A stretch of DNA of 30,830 nucleotides, from positions 1 through 30,830 of the forward strand of contig DKGH01000210.1 in NCBI GenBank assembly GCA_002453165.1, in the 5' to 3' direction. Numbering within the stretch: position 1 is the stretch's first letter; every line of letters begins with the position of its first letter. The notes under the pieces were generated by a model. The model ran no database searches, had not been told where the DNA came from, and saw nothing but the letters and a program-made list of their open reading frames with translations. Positions 9,655-16,879 of this stretch are shown here, in pieces. The translations under genes were made by a program, and so were the position numbers. Source of the DNA: Verrucomicrobia bacterium UBA6775. Its GTDB lineage: Bacteria; Verrucomicrobiota; Verrucomicrobiia; Limisphaerales; UBA1096.

Positions 9655-11253
9655 ATGCCACAACTCGATAGCAATCAGCTCTGGGAACGGTTCAAAAAAT
9701 ATTACACCGAATTTCCCTCCATCAATCTGAGCCTGGACATCAGCCGGATGAATTTCACCGAAAAATTCATAGAGGAGATGCGTCCGCGCTTGGCCAAGGC
9801 GTTCAAAGCGATGGACGAACTGGAGGCCGGGGCCATCGCAAACTCGGACGAAAACAGGATGGTCGGCCACTACTGGCTGCGCAACTCCGATCTGGCCCCA
9901 ACTCCGGAAATCAAGACTGCCATCGACCAGACCTTGGTCGACATCAAGGCGTTTACAGCCAAGGTGCACGCCGGAGAAATCAACGGTGCCGATGGAAAAT
10001 TCGAACACTTTCTGGTGATCGGAATCGGAGGCTCAGCGCTGGGCCCACAGTTCGTCGCCAAGGCACTCACACAGCCCGGTAAAGACCGGATGACACCTTG
10101 GTTCATCGACAACACCGACCCCGATGGGATCGATCAAATTAAGGCAAAATTGGCCAATTTATTGGGAAAAACGCTTATCATTGTGATTTCAAAGTCGGGT
10201 GGAACTAAGGAAACCCGGAACGGTATGCTTGAAATTCAGGCCGCCTATGAAGAGGCCGGACTAACTTTCTCCGACCACGCAGTAGCCGTTACGGGGGAGG
10301 GCAGCAATCTCGATCAGGTGGCTACGGCCGGGGGCTGGATTCAACGCTTCCCCATGTGGGACTGGGTCGGTGGCCGAACCAGCGAAACCTCTGCGGTTGG
10401 CCTCTTGCCGGCCGCGCTCCAGGGATTTGAAATCGATGAATTTCTCAGGGGTGCCGCCGCATGCGATGAAATCAATCGAAGCGATTCGTTTGAAAAAAAC
10501 CCGGCCGCACAACTCGCCGCCATGTGGTACTACTCCGGTGACGGTCACGGAAAAAAGGACATGGTTATCCTCCCCTATAAGGATCGACTGGAATTGTTTT
10601 CAAAGTACCTGCAGCAACTCATCATGGAATCGATTGGGAAGGAATTGGACCTCGATGGAAATGTTGTGAATCAGGGAATCGCCGTTTACGGAAACAAAGG
10701 ATCTACCGATCAACACGCCTACGTGCAGCAACTCCGGGAAGGAGTGAACAATTTTTTCGTGACGTTCATCCGTGTTCTGACCGACCGTAATGGCTTCTCG
10801 ATGGAAGTCGAGGAAGGCATCACCACAGGCAACTATCTCGACGGATTTTATCAAGGCACACGCAAGGCGCTTTATGAAAACAGAAGAGAATCAATAACCA
10901 TTAATATTAATACTATTGATGGTTTTAATACTGGCGTTTTGACCGCCCTGTATGAACGTGCTGTCGGATATTATTCTAACATGATAAATGTAAACGCCTA
11001 CCACCAACCAGGAGTGGAAGCTGGGAAAAAGGCAGCTGGAGAAATAATTGAGCTGCAGCAAAAAATAGTCTTTTTTCTAAGAAAAAACGCTGAAACTGAA
11101 TACTCCATTGAGGATTTGGCATCCGGTATTGACGTCGAATCGTCCCGGGAAGATATCTTTCAGATTTGTCAGTGCCTTACCGAAAATCCCTCAACAGGAA
11201 TCGTAAGTAATGAGTCAGAATCCATTGACTCAACACGTTTCAAATCAAAATAG
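9655..11253 (+). CDS. pgi: Glucose-6-phosphate isomerase
   Basis: PGI interconverts glucose 6-phosphate and fructose 6-phosphate in glycolysis and gluconeogenesis. The 532-residue product has the sugar-phosphate binding segments VIGIGGSALGP and SKSGGTKETRN, then GGRTSETSA and a catalytic region GKELDLDGN...GNKGSTDQHAY. The last 60 or so residues (from EYSIEDLASGI) form an extra acidic, helix-rich tail beyond the isomerase core. The ATG at 9655 is chosen because residues upstream do not resemble the family and would run into uvrC. The 5' half is G+C rich like the flanks, but the 3' half (from about 10,870) becomes clearly A+T rich, continuing into mnmG. The stop is only 3 bp before the mnmG ATG, so the two are probably co-transcribed. 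Confidence 0.95.
   Translation: MPQLDSNQLWERFKKYYTEFPSINLSLDISRMNFTEKFIEEMRPRLAKAFKAMDELEAGAIANSDENRMVGHYWLRNSDLAPTPEIKTAIDQTLVDIKAFTAKVHAGEINGADGKFEHFLVIGIGGSALGPQFVAKALTQPGKDRMTPWFIDNTDPDGIDQIKAKLANLLGKTLIIVISKSGGTKETRNGMLEIQAAYEEAGLTFSDHAVAVTGEGSNLDQVATAGGWIQRFPMWDWVGGRTSETSAVGLLPAALQGFEIDEFLRGAAACDEINRSDSFEKNPAAQLAAMWYYSGDGHGKKDMVILPYKDRLELFSKYLQQLIMESIGKELDLDGNVVNQGIAVYGNKGSTDQHAYVQQLREGVNNFFVTFIRVLTDRNGFSMEVEEGITTGNYLDGFYQGTRKALYENRRESITININTIDGFNTGVLTALYERAVGYYSNMINVNAYHQPGVEAGKKAAGEIIELQQKIVFFLRKNAETEYSIEDLASGIDVESSREDIFQICQCLTENPSTGIVSNESESIDSTRFKSK
9789..9798. repeat. CTTGGCCAAG palindrome in pgi
   Basis: Exact core read as RLAKA near the N-terminus of PGI. No further exact copy occurs for about 3.5 kb, until 13276. 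Confidence 0.9.
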
Positions 11254-11256
11254 TTG

Positions 11257-13212
11257 ATGTTCGTTTACCCAAAAAAATTCGACGTCATCGTAGTCGGCGG
11301 CGGACACGCTGGGGTTGAAGCCGCATTGGCTGCGGCCCGGATGGGGTGCCAAACTTTGATGCTGACAATGAACGCCGACACCATCGGACAGATGTCCTGT
11401 AACCCCGCTATAGGCGGCTTAGCCAAGGGACATTTGGCAAGAGAGATCGACGCTCTCGGTGGTGAAATGGGGAAATGTACGGATATGACTGGGCTGCAAT
11501 TCCGCATGCTCAACACGAAGAAGGGTCCGGCAGTCCGGGCGCCCAGGGCACAGTGCGACAAGAAAGCATATCAGTTTCGAATGAAATGGATTTGCGAACG
11601 CGAACCCAACTTGGATGTGCGTCAAGGGCAGGTTGCCAGTCTCGTTCACAAAGGTGGCAAGGTTACCGGCGTGCAATCTACGATGGAGATCCAGTACAAC
11701 GGATCGATGGTGGTCATTACCACCGGTACGTTCCTAAAAGGACTGATGCACGTTGGAGCCAACAAACAAACTGGCGGCAGAGCTGGAGAAAGTTCCGTTG
11801 GCGGATTCTCCGAATCATTAAAATCGGTTGGTCTGAAATTGGGCCGATTAAAAACAGGTACCCCACCCCGGCTCCTGATGCGTTCGATCGATTTCTCAAA
11901 GACTGAAGAACAGCCAGGAGACGAGCCCATTCCCTATTTCAGTTTTTGGAAAGAGGAATTGTTCCACGTGGAACATTCCGGGATTAATCCAAAAGATATC
12001 GGCCATTCCGACGGGAAATATCCTCCCGGCTCCACTTTGGATCGGTTAAACGGCCAATTACCCTGTCATATTACCTTCACAACCGACAAAACCGCCGAAA
12101 TCATAAGGGAAAACCTGCATAAATCCCCAATGTATTCTGGTGAGATTGAAGGCGTTGGGCCGCGATATTGCCCTTCTATTGAGGATAAAATCGTTCGTTT
12201 TGCCGATAAGGATAGGCACCAAATCTTCTTGGAGCCTGAAGGGATTGCCACAGACGAAATGTACGTCAACGGATTTTCAACCTGTTTACCGTTTGATGTC
12301 CAATATGAAATGGTCCGGTCCATCATTGGCTGCGAAAATGCGGAAATACTCAGACCCGCTTATGCGGTTGAATATGATTTTGCGTTTCCTACCCAGCTAA
12401 AGAACACACTCGAAACGAAATCGTGTGAAAATCTTTTTCTGGCCGGACAAATCAATGGAACATCCGGATATGAAGAAGCCGGGGCTCAGGGACTCATCGC
12501 CGGCATTAATGCAGCACTAAAAGTTCAGCAGAAGCCTGAATTGGTCTTAAGAAGAGATCAGGCTTACATCGGGGTACTGATTGATGACCTCATCACCAAG
12601 GGCACCGCTGAGCCATATCGAATGTTTACTTCAAGAGCTGAGTACCGCTTGCTCCTCAGGCAGGATAACGCGGATCTCAGACTTTGTGAGATAAGCCGAC
12701 AGATTGGTCTGCTTTCTGACCGTCAATATGGTTTGTTTCAAAGCAAAAAACAGCAATATGATGCTGAGATGGAGCGAATCCGCAATACACGTGTTAGCAC
12801 TGATTCATTAGAGCAACTGCTAAAACGGAACGATTACACCCACAAAGACTTACCCCTGCCGGATCAGCCTATCGCGCCGGAAGTAGCAGAACAGGTTGAA
12901 ATCACTGTGAAATATGCCGGTTATATCGACAGGCAGGAGGCAGAAGTGGAACAGTTCAAGAAAATGGAATCACGCTCCATCCCTAATTGGATTGATTACG
13001 ACCAAATCCCTGGGTTACGAACTGAATCACGGCTTAAGTTGAAGGAAATCCAACCGGCAACCGTCGGCTTGGCCTCCCGCATCTCGGGGATCAATCCCAC
13101 GGATATCTCTCTGCTCATGGTTTGGATAAAAAGAGGGAAGGGAGAAAAAACGACCACTTCGGATGCCGCTGACCTTCCAGGGCCTCACAACTCCTGCTGC
13201 GGAGACCTGTAA
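11257..13212 (+). CDS. mnmG: tRNA uridine-5-carboxymethylaminomethyl modification enzyme, FAD-dependent
   Basis: MnmG (GidA) works with MnmE to modify the wobble uridine of several tRNAs. The 651-residue product has the FAD-binding motif VVGGGHAGVEAA (from residue 12), then SCNPAIGGLAKGHL and GPAVRAPRAQCDK. Later it has EGVGPRYCPSIEDK, the second dinucleotide region GQINGTSGYEEAGAQG, and the conserved TSRAEYRLLLRQDNAD. The C-terminus has the family end NPTDISLLMVWIKR plus about 20 extra residues. Between FSF and LPCHIT there are about 37 residues, against about 10 in E. coli MnmG. That insertion contains FHVEH (236-240), encoded by a parS-type palindrome. I use the ATG at 11257 rather than the TTG just before it. 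Base composition is noticeably A+T richer than in flanking genes. In many bacteria mnmG lies next to rsmG-parA-parB near the origin, but none of those genes is visible here. Confidence 0.96.
   Translation: MFVYPKKFDVIVVGGGHAGVEAALAAARMGCQTLMLTMNADTIGQMSCNPAIGGLAKGHLAREIDALGGEMGKCTDMTGLQFRMLNTKKGPAVRAPRAQCDKKAYQFRMKWICEREPNLDVRQGQVASLVHKGGKVTGVQSTMEIQYNGSMVVITTGTFLKGLMHVGANKQTGGRAGESSVGGFSESLKSVGLKLGRLKTGTPPRLLMRSIDFSKTEEQPGDEPIPYFSFWKEELFHVEHSGINPKDIGHSDGKYPPGSTLDRLNGQLPCHITFTTDKTAEIIRENLHKSPMYSGEIEGVGPRYCPSIEDKIVRFADKDRHQIFLEPEGIATDEMYVNGFSTCLPFDVQYEMVRSIIGCENAEILRPAYAVEYDFAFPTQLKNTLETKSCENLFLAGQINGTSGYEEAGAQGLIAGINAALKVQQKPELVLRRDQAYIGVLIDDLITKGTAEPYRMFTSRAEYRLLLRQDNADLRLCEISRQIGLLSDRQYGLFQSKKQQYDAEMERIRNTRVSTDSLEQLLKRNDYTHKDLPLPDQPIAPEVAEQVEITVKYAGYIDRQEAEVEQFKKMESRSIPNWIDYDQIPGLRTESRLKLKEIQPATVGLASRISGINPTDISLLMVWIKRGKGEKTTTSDAADLPGPHNSCCGDL
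11960..11975. promoter_or_regulatory. parS: parS-type ParB-binding site inside mnmG
   Basis: A perfect 16-bp palindrome TGTTCCACGTGGAACA that matches the conserved bacterial centromere consensus TGTTNCACGTGNAACA at every fixed position. It is read in mnmG as the end of Leu, then FHVEH. ParB would load here for chromosome segregation. Confidence 0.88.
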
Positions 13213-13228
13213 TGTTCCACGTGGAACA
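13213..13228. promoter_or_regulatory. parS: parS-type ParB-binding site in the mnmG-mtnP gap
   Basis: Second perfect TGTTCCACGTGGAACA, starting immediately after the mnmG stop codon and ending 1 bp before the mtnP stop codon, so it fills the 17-bp convergent gap. It is identical to the copy 1.25 kb away inside mnmG. As RNA it could also fold into a hairpin between the two convergent transcripts. Confidence 0.9.
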
Positions 13229-13229
13229 C

Positions 13230-14087
13230 TTACAGCAATCTCCCAATTATCGGCTTCAACTTGTCAATTGTAACGCTTGGCCAAGCGCTGCGTTGAGTCA
13301 TGATCGCGTTATCGAGCACTTGCTGGCTTGGCCAAGCGGGCTCGCTTGGTATTAGTTTTATAGCATTCCGAATGATCTCCTTCGCGTTCGTTACATTTTT
13401 GGTCATGTTGGCAATCACCGTTTCCACAGAGACGGGCTCTTCTTCAACTTTCCAACAGTCATAATCCGTGACTAGAGCAAGTGTGGCGTAAGCGATCTCT
13501 GCTTCACGCGCACAACGGGCCTCGCCGAGGTTCGTCATTCCGATCACGCCAAAACCCAGTTTTTGGTTCCTCAGCGATTCAGCTCGCGTGCTGAACGCTG
13601 GGCCTTCCATGTTCACATACGTTCCACGATCATGAATCTTCACTGCCACGCTCTGGGATGCATCCAGCAAGAGTTGGCGAAGTTTCTCACAGATGGGTTC
13701 GGCGAAGGGAATGTGCCCCACGATACCTTCGCCAAAGAAAGTGTGAGCTGCGGACTGTTTGGTATTATCAACGAATTGGTCGATCAGAACAATGTCACGC
13801 GGAGCATATTCCTGCCGTAAAGAACCGACTGCGCTGGCACTAATGATCCAGGAAACTCCAAGTTGCTTCATCGCCCAGATGTTCGCGCGATGGTTTAATT
13901 CGCTCGGAATAATCCGATGTCCACGGCTGTGACGGGGAAGGAAGACTACTTCTCGGTCATCCAGTTTTCCTATGAGCAACTCATCTGAAGGCGAACCAAA
14001 TGGGGTGTTTACTCCAGTCCATTTTTCAGCCTCGAAGCCTTCGATTTCGTAAAGCCCGCTGCCGCCAATGATCCCGATTTTATCCAT
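13230..14087 (-). CDS. mtnP: S-methyl-5'-thioadenosine phosphorylase
   Basis: MtnP phosphorolyses methylthioadenosine, the by-product of polyamine synthesis, to adenine and methylthioribose 1-phosphate for methionine salvage. The 285-residue product has the phosphate-binding start IGIIGGSGLY, then FLPRHSRGH and the purine and ribose pocket TYVNMEGPAFSTRAES and GMTNLGEA. The C-terminal part is odd: two exact copies of the dispersed palindrome are read as AWPS within about 20 residues (EPAWPSQQV and RSAWPSVTI). These look like repeat-derived additions near the non-conserved C-terminus. It has a near-consensus promoter directly upstream and converges on mnmG. A link with speA (polyamines) elsewhere in the window is metabolic rather than operonic. 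Confidence 0.95.
   Translation of the reverse strand: MDKIGIIGGSGLYEIEGFEAEKWTGVNTPFGSPSDELLIGKLDDREVVFLPRHSRGHRIIPSELNHRANIWAMKQLGVSWIISASAVGSLRQEYAPRDIVLIDQFVDNTKQSAAHTFFGEGIVGHIPFAEPICEKLRQLLLDASQSVAVKIHDRGTYVNMEGPAFSTRAESLRNQKLGFGVIGMTNLGEARCAREAEIAYATLALVTDYDCWKVEEEPVSVETVIANMTKNVTNAKEIIRNAIKLIPSEPAWPSQQVLDNAIMTQRSAWPSVTIDKLKPIIGRLL
13276..13285. repeat. CTTGGCCAAG palindrome in mtnP (copy 1)
   Basis: Exact 12-mer GCTTGGCCAAGC in the third frame, read as AWPS near the MtnP C-terminus. Confidence 0.9.
13327..13336. repeat. CTTGGCCAAG palindrome in mtnP (copy 2)
   Basis: Exact 12-mer GCTTGGCCAAGC, again read as AWPS, 51 bp from copy 1 in the same reading phase. Confidence 0.9.
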
Positions 14088-14100
14088 GCGAAGAACGTAA

Positions 14101-14129
14101 ATGATAAACAGAATTGAAAGAAGTGTAAA
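14101..14129 (-). promoter_or_regulatory. Sigma-70-type promoter for mtnP
   Basis: On the minus strand, a -35 box TTTACA (14124-14129) and a -10 box TATCAT (14101-14106) are separated by exactly 17 bp. Each matches the consensus at five of six positions. The predicted transcript start is only a few bases before the mtnP ATG, so the mRNA would be nearly leaderless. Confidence 0.6.
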
Positions 14130-14132
14130 TAT

Positions 14133-14152
14133 ATTATACTAATTTGTATAAT
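14133..14152 (-). terminator. A+T-rich hairpin after the M23 peptidase gene
   Basis: ATTATAC and GTATAAT form a perfect 7-bp inverted repeat with a 6-base loop, 5 bp past the M23 stop and just upstream of the mtnP -35 box. It could be a weak terminator or an operator for mtnP. It lacks a G+C stem and a classical U tract. Confidence 0.35.
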
Positions 14153-14157
14153 TTATT

Positions 14158-15168
14158 TTAGTTCATCAGAAGGTTGATGTGGGTTTTTCCCTTGGCGGTC
14201 AGGGTCCACTGTTGGCCTTTTTTGAAAACCAACTTTCTACAGGGTGCCGCCTTGTAAACGTCGGGAAATACCTCGAGTAATTTTACCTTGTTTTCCTCCG
14301 AATCGCCTTTATTTATAGGGGTTAATTTCACTGGCAGCCCGTTACTGTTGAGGTAAATTTCATAGCCCCCAACCGGCTGCGTACCTGATTTTTTTTCTAC
14401 AAGTTGCGGGAACCTATTGGCCCATTTTAAGTTGGTTTTCCCAATTTTGACCCTGCACAGCACCGGTTGGCTTTGAACGAATTCTAACAGGCTGAACGGT
14501 TGTTTTCGAGTTTTTGCATTTCGCTGCTCGAGGAACACTTTCCACGGGTCTATGCCGATCAGGTTTTGGCCGTTCCACATTCCGTGGTCGTTTCTTATGC
14601 CAGGAAGGTTGGTTTTGCGCCACGTAATAAAATTCTCGTTTGCCATAAAATTGATCTCAAAGTGCAGGTGGGCTCGTTCCCTCGAGATTCCTTGTTTTGT
14701 ATTCGCGGTGCGCCCCATGACAGCGATGACTTCGCCGGATTTCCTGAACTGACCCTCCTTTAGCCCGTCAGCAATTTTTCTGAGATGCGCATAAAGAGTG
14801 TACACGGTTAGTCCATCCACCGCGTGGCGCATGACAATGTAGTTTCCGTAATTGGACAGCCCAGGCTTGGCATTAATGTAGACGACTGTGCCGTCAGCTG
14901 CTGCGCTGATAGGATCGATCGGTTCCCCCTTGCTATCGCGTTGAATGCATTTGATGTCCAACCCCTCGTGCATCTGCCAGCCTTCAGACCTCACACAGCC
15001 AAAGGTTCCGCTTGGCCAAGTGCGTCCAACCGTGGGAGTAAAATAGTCCGCCTCACTACCGGATTCGAAAAGGGCGCGGTTGGGTGTGGGCAGTTGGAAC
15101 ACTTGGCCAAGCGCACTGATCCCTTGGCCAAGCGCAATCAAAATGAGCAGCGCGAGAAGCCGGTTCAT
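14158..15168 (-). CDS. Exported M23-family (LytM-like) peptidase
   Basis: M23 metallopeptidases cut peptidoglycan cross-bridges or regulate amidases. The 336-residue product has a hydrophobic signal peptide at its N-terminus. The zinc motifs are MHEGLDI (H67, D71) and HLHFEI (H167, H169), with H128 in YTLYAHL. The catalytic set is therefore complete, and the enzyme is likely periplasmic. About 150 C-terminal residues after the peptidase domain are not recognised. The ATG overlaps the stop of the lipoprotein gene by one base (TGATG), so translation is coupled. Two palindrome copies are read as LGQ in the signal-peptide region (ALGQG, ALGQV) and a third as TWPSG at residues 50-54. G+C content is lower than in the right flank. 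Confidence 0.88.
   Translation of the reverse strand: MNRLLALLILIALGQGISALGQVFQLPTPNRALFESGSEADYFTPTVGRTWPSGTFGCVRSEGWQMHEGLDIKCIQRDSKGEPIDPISAAADGTVVYINAKPGLSNYGNYIVMRHAVDGLTVYTLYAHLRKIADGLKEGQFRKSGEVIAVMGRTANTKQGISRERAHLHFEINFMANENFITWRKTNLPGIRNDHGMWNGQNLIGIDPWKVFLEQRNAKTRKQPFSLLEFVQSQPVLCRVKIGKTNLKWANRFPQLVEKKSGTQPVGGYEIYLNSNGLPVKLTPINKGDSEENKVKLLEVFPDVYKAAPCRKLVFKKGQQWTLTAKGKTHINLLMN
15011..15020. repeat. CTTGGCCAAG palindrome in M23 peptidase gene
   Basis: Exact core read in the third frame as WPS (TWPSG) just before the peptidase domain. Confidence 0.9.
15102..15132. repeat. Two CTTGGCCAAG palindromes in the M23 signal-peptide region
   Basis: Exact cores at 15102-15111 and 15123-15132 (21-bp period), both read as LGQ in the leader of the M23 peptidase. 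Confidence 0.9.
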
Positions 15169-15671
15169 CAGTTGTTTTTTTCGATCTCCTTTATGGCGGT
15201 AGTAAGTCCGGTAACTATTTTTTCCGCCTCCTCGCGGGTGCAATCCGGGGTGAATCGGAGTATGCCGGTGGTCTTGCGAGTGGTGATCATCGGGGCTGCC
15301 AGTACCCGTGAATCGGTGAACTGACAAAAGATCGCCATCCGTTTGCCCTTGGATGAAGTTGTATAACTTTCGAGCACTGCAGTGCCGTGTCGGTTGAATT
15401 GGAATTGAAGCGCAAACCCGCCGATGACGTTCATCAGTGAAACCCGCTCGAGATCTGCCGTGTCCAAAAACGGCTTGCTGTTCACATAAAAGATGTCGGG
15501 GTCGGCCCGATAGACGGAGACGCGCTTTGAGAATTTGGTACCGTCGTTATTCTGCTCAAGGTAGATATTGATGAGCGCGTAGTTCTCCCCGGGCTTTTTG
15601 TTTTTGCCCGTCTTGCACCCCAACCCAAGGCCTGCCGCGATGGCTAAAGCCAACAAATAGTGTTTGAACAT
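15168..15671 (-). CDS. Lipoprotein with a SecD/SecDF P1-head-like domain
   Basis: A 167-residue exported lipoprotein. The leader ends in GLGLGC, a good lipobox with lipidated C19. The mature part, from about residue 30, resembles the periplasmic P1 head of SecD. It has a first strand with ALINIYLEQ, then VIGGFALQFQFNRHGTAVLESYT, KRMAIFCQF followed by SRVLAAPMI, and TPDCTREEAEKIVTGL. These parallel SecD's gk-lAi-ldg-v-saP-i-G-Ft-eeA-L pattern. It has no membrane domain of its own, so it is a stand-alone head domain, possibly binding exported proteins or peptidoglycan. I chose the ATG at 15671, with a GGAG-type ribosome site upstream. It is directly coupled (TGATG) to the M23 peptidase. The domain call is pattern recognition without a profile search. 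Confidence 0.65.
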   Translation of the reverse strand: MFKHYLLALAIAAGLGLGCKTGKNKKPGENYALINIYLEQNNDGTKFSKRVSVYRADPDIFYVNSKPFLDTADLERVSLMNVIGGFALQFQFNRHGTAVLESYTTSSKGKRMAIFCQFTDSRVLAAPMITTRKTTGILRFTPDCTREEAEKIVTGLTTAIKEIEKNN

Positions 15672-15728
15672 GAATCTCTGTCTCCGCATAGTTCCCGGGC
15701 GCATTTGCGCGGAGAATGTTTAAACATC

Positions 15729-15809
15729 ATGGGCAAACAACACAATAAAGTAATCAAGCGTCAGCGTCGCAAGGCATACCTCAAGCGTAAGAAGGCCGCG
15801 GCCAAGTAA
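15729..15809 (+). CDS. 26-residue, very basic small protein
   Basis: This tiny gene reads MGKQHNKVIKRQRRKAYLKR and continues with a Lys/Ala-rich end (KKAAAK). Twelve of the 26 residues are Lys or Arg and there are none acidic. The start MGK and the basic, helix-prone body recall very small ribosome-associated proteins, but it does not match the bTHX sequence pattern that I know. A GGAGA lies about 13 bp upstream, rather far for a strong ribosome site. It lies between the lipoprotein gene (divergent) and cysK, with 49 bp to the cysK ATG. It could be a ribosomal accessory or nucleic-acid-binding peptide. The function is unknown and the gene call rests on composition and context. Confidence 0.6.
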   Translation: MGKQHNKVIKRQRRKAYLKRKKAAAK

Positions 15810-15858
15810 AAACCCTAACCACACCCGGAATTCAGTCGCCGGGGATTTTTCCTTTTAA

Positions 15859-16842
15859 ATGGGACAGATATTTAACGACATTGTGGAAACCATCGGCCGG
15901 ACTCCGCTGGTGCGCCTGAACAAGGTCACCGAGGGAGTTGACGCCACGGTTTTGTTGAAGTGCGAATTCTTCAACCCGCTTTCCAGCGTGAAGGATCGCA
16001 TCGGCATGGCGATGATCGAGAACGCCGAGAAAAGTGGTGCGCTCACCAAGGACACGGTGATCATCGAGCCCACCAGCGGCAACACCGGCATCGCGCTGGC
16101 CTTTGTGGCCGCTGCCAAGGGCTACAAGTTGATCCTGACCATGCCGGAGACCATGTCCGTCGAGCGCCGCACTCTATTGGCCATGCTCGGCGCGGAACTG
16201 GTGCTGACCGAGGGGCCGAAGGGAATGAAGGGCGCCATCGAAAAAGCAAACGAGCTGGCTGCCGAGACACCCAACTCTTGGATCCCTCAGCAATTTGAAA
16301 ATCCTGCCAACCCAGAGATTCACCGGCAGACGACCGCCGAAGAAATTTGGAACGACACCGACGGTGCGGTGGACATTGTCGTGGCCGGTGTGGGAACCGG
16401 CGGAACGCTCACCGGCTGCTGTGAGGTGATCAAACCGCGTAAGCCGGAGTTTCAGGCAATCGCCATGGAGCCGGCCGATTCTCCGGTCATCTCGCAGACG
16501 CTGGCCGGTGAAGACCTCACGCCCGGGCCTCATAAAATTCAAGGCACCGGCGCTGGATTCGTTCCGGGCAACCTCCATCTCAAGGGGGAGGACGGCAGCG
16601 AGCAAATCTCCGATTGTATCCGAGTCAGCAACGAAGACGCATTCGCCATGGCTCGGCGCTTGGCCAAGCAGGAAGGCATCCTGTGCGGTATCTCCAGCGG
16701 GGCCAACGTTTGCGCTGCCCTCGAAGTAGCCAAGCGACCAGAGAATGCTGGCAAGACCATCGTCACAATCGCCTGTTCAACAGGTGAAAGGTATCTGAGC
16801 ACCCCGTTGGCTGAAGAAGCCCGAGCTCAGGTCGGCGGCTGA
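15859..16842 (+). CDS. cysK: Cysteine synthase A (O-acetylserine sulfhydrylase)
   Basis: This PLP enzyme makes cysteine from O-acetylserine and sulfide. The 327-residue product has the PLP lysine in SSVKDRIG (K45), the substrate loop PTSGNTG (71-77), the phosphate-binding GTGGTLTG and the C-terminal GISSGAN. The length is typical of CysK and there is no C-terminal regulatory domain, so it is not cystathionine beta-synthase. The ATG has no clear Shine-Dalgarno sequence. One palindrome copy is read as RLAKQ. The aminotransferase gene follows after 37 bp and is probably co-transcribed, so both act in amino-acid metabolism. Confidence 0.95.
   Translation: MGQIFNDIVETIGRTPLVRLNKVTEGVDATVLLKCEFFNPLSSVKDRIGMAMIENAEKSGALTKDTVIIEPTSGNTGIALAFVAAAKGYKLILTMPETMSVERRTLLAMLGAELVLTEGPKGMKGAIEKANELAAETPNSWIPQQFENPANPEIHRQTTAEEIWNDTDGAVDIVVAGVGTGGTLTGCCEVIKPRKPEFQAIAMEPADSPVISQTLAGEDLTPGPHKIQGTGAGFVPGNLHLKGEDGSEQISDCIRVSNEDAFAMARRLAKQEGILCGISSGANVCAALEVAKRPENAGKTIVTIACSTGERYLSTPLAEEARAQVGG
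16659..16668. repeat. CTTGGCCAAG palindrome in cysK
   Basis: Exact 12-mer GCTTGGCCAAGC read as RLAKQ in CysK. Confidence 0.9.
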
Positions 16843-16879
16843 TATTTCTTAGCTAAGCCACTAATAATTGAATACTTAA

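Noticed and set aside
9508..10008. Upstream extension of uvrC by 167 codons
   Set aside because: The extension runs antisense to pgi, shows no UvrC-family residues, and the natural family start (NDRIRSKVSKLPHKPGVYLM) is at 9507.
10147..10156. ATTGGCCAAT in pgi as another repeat copy
   Set aside because: It shares TTGGCCAA but not the C and G ends of the iterated motif, so it was not counted.
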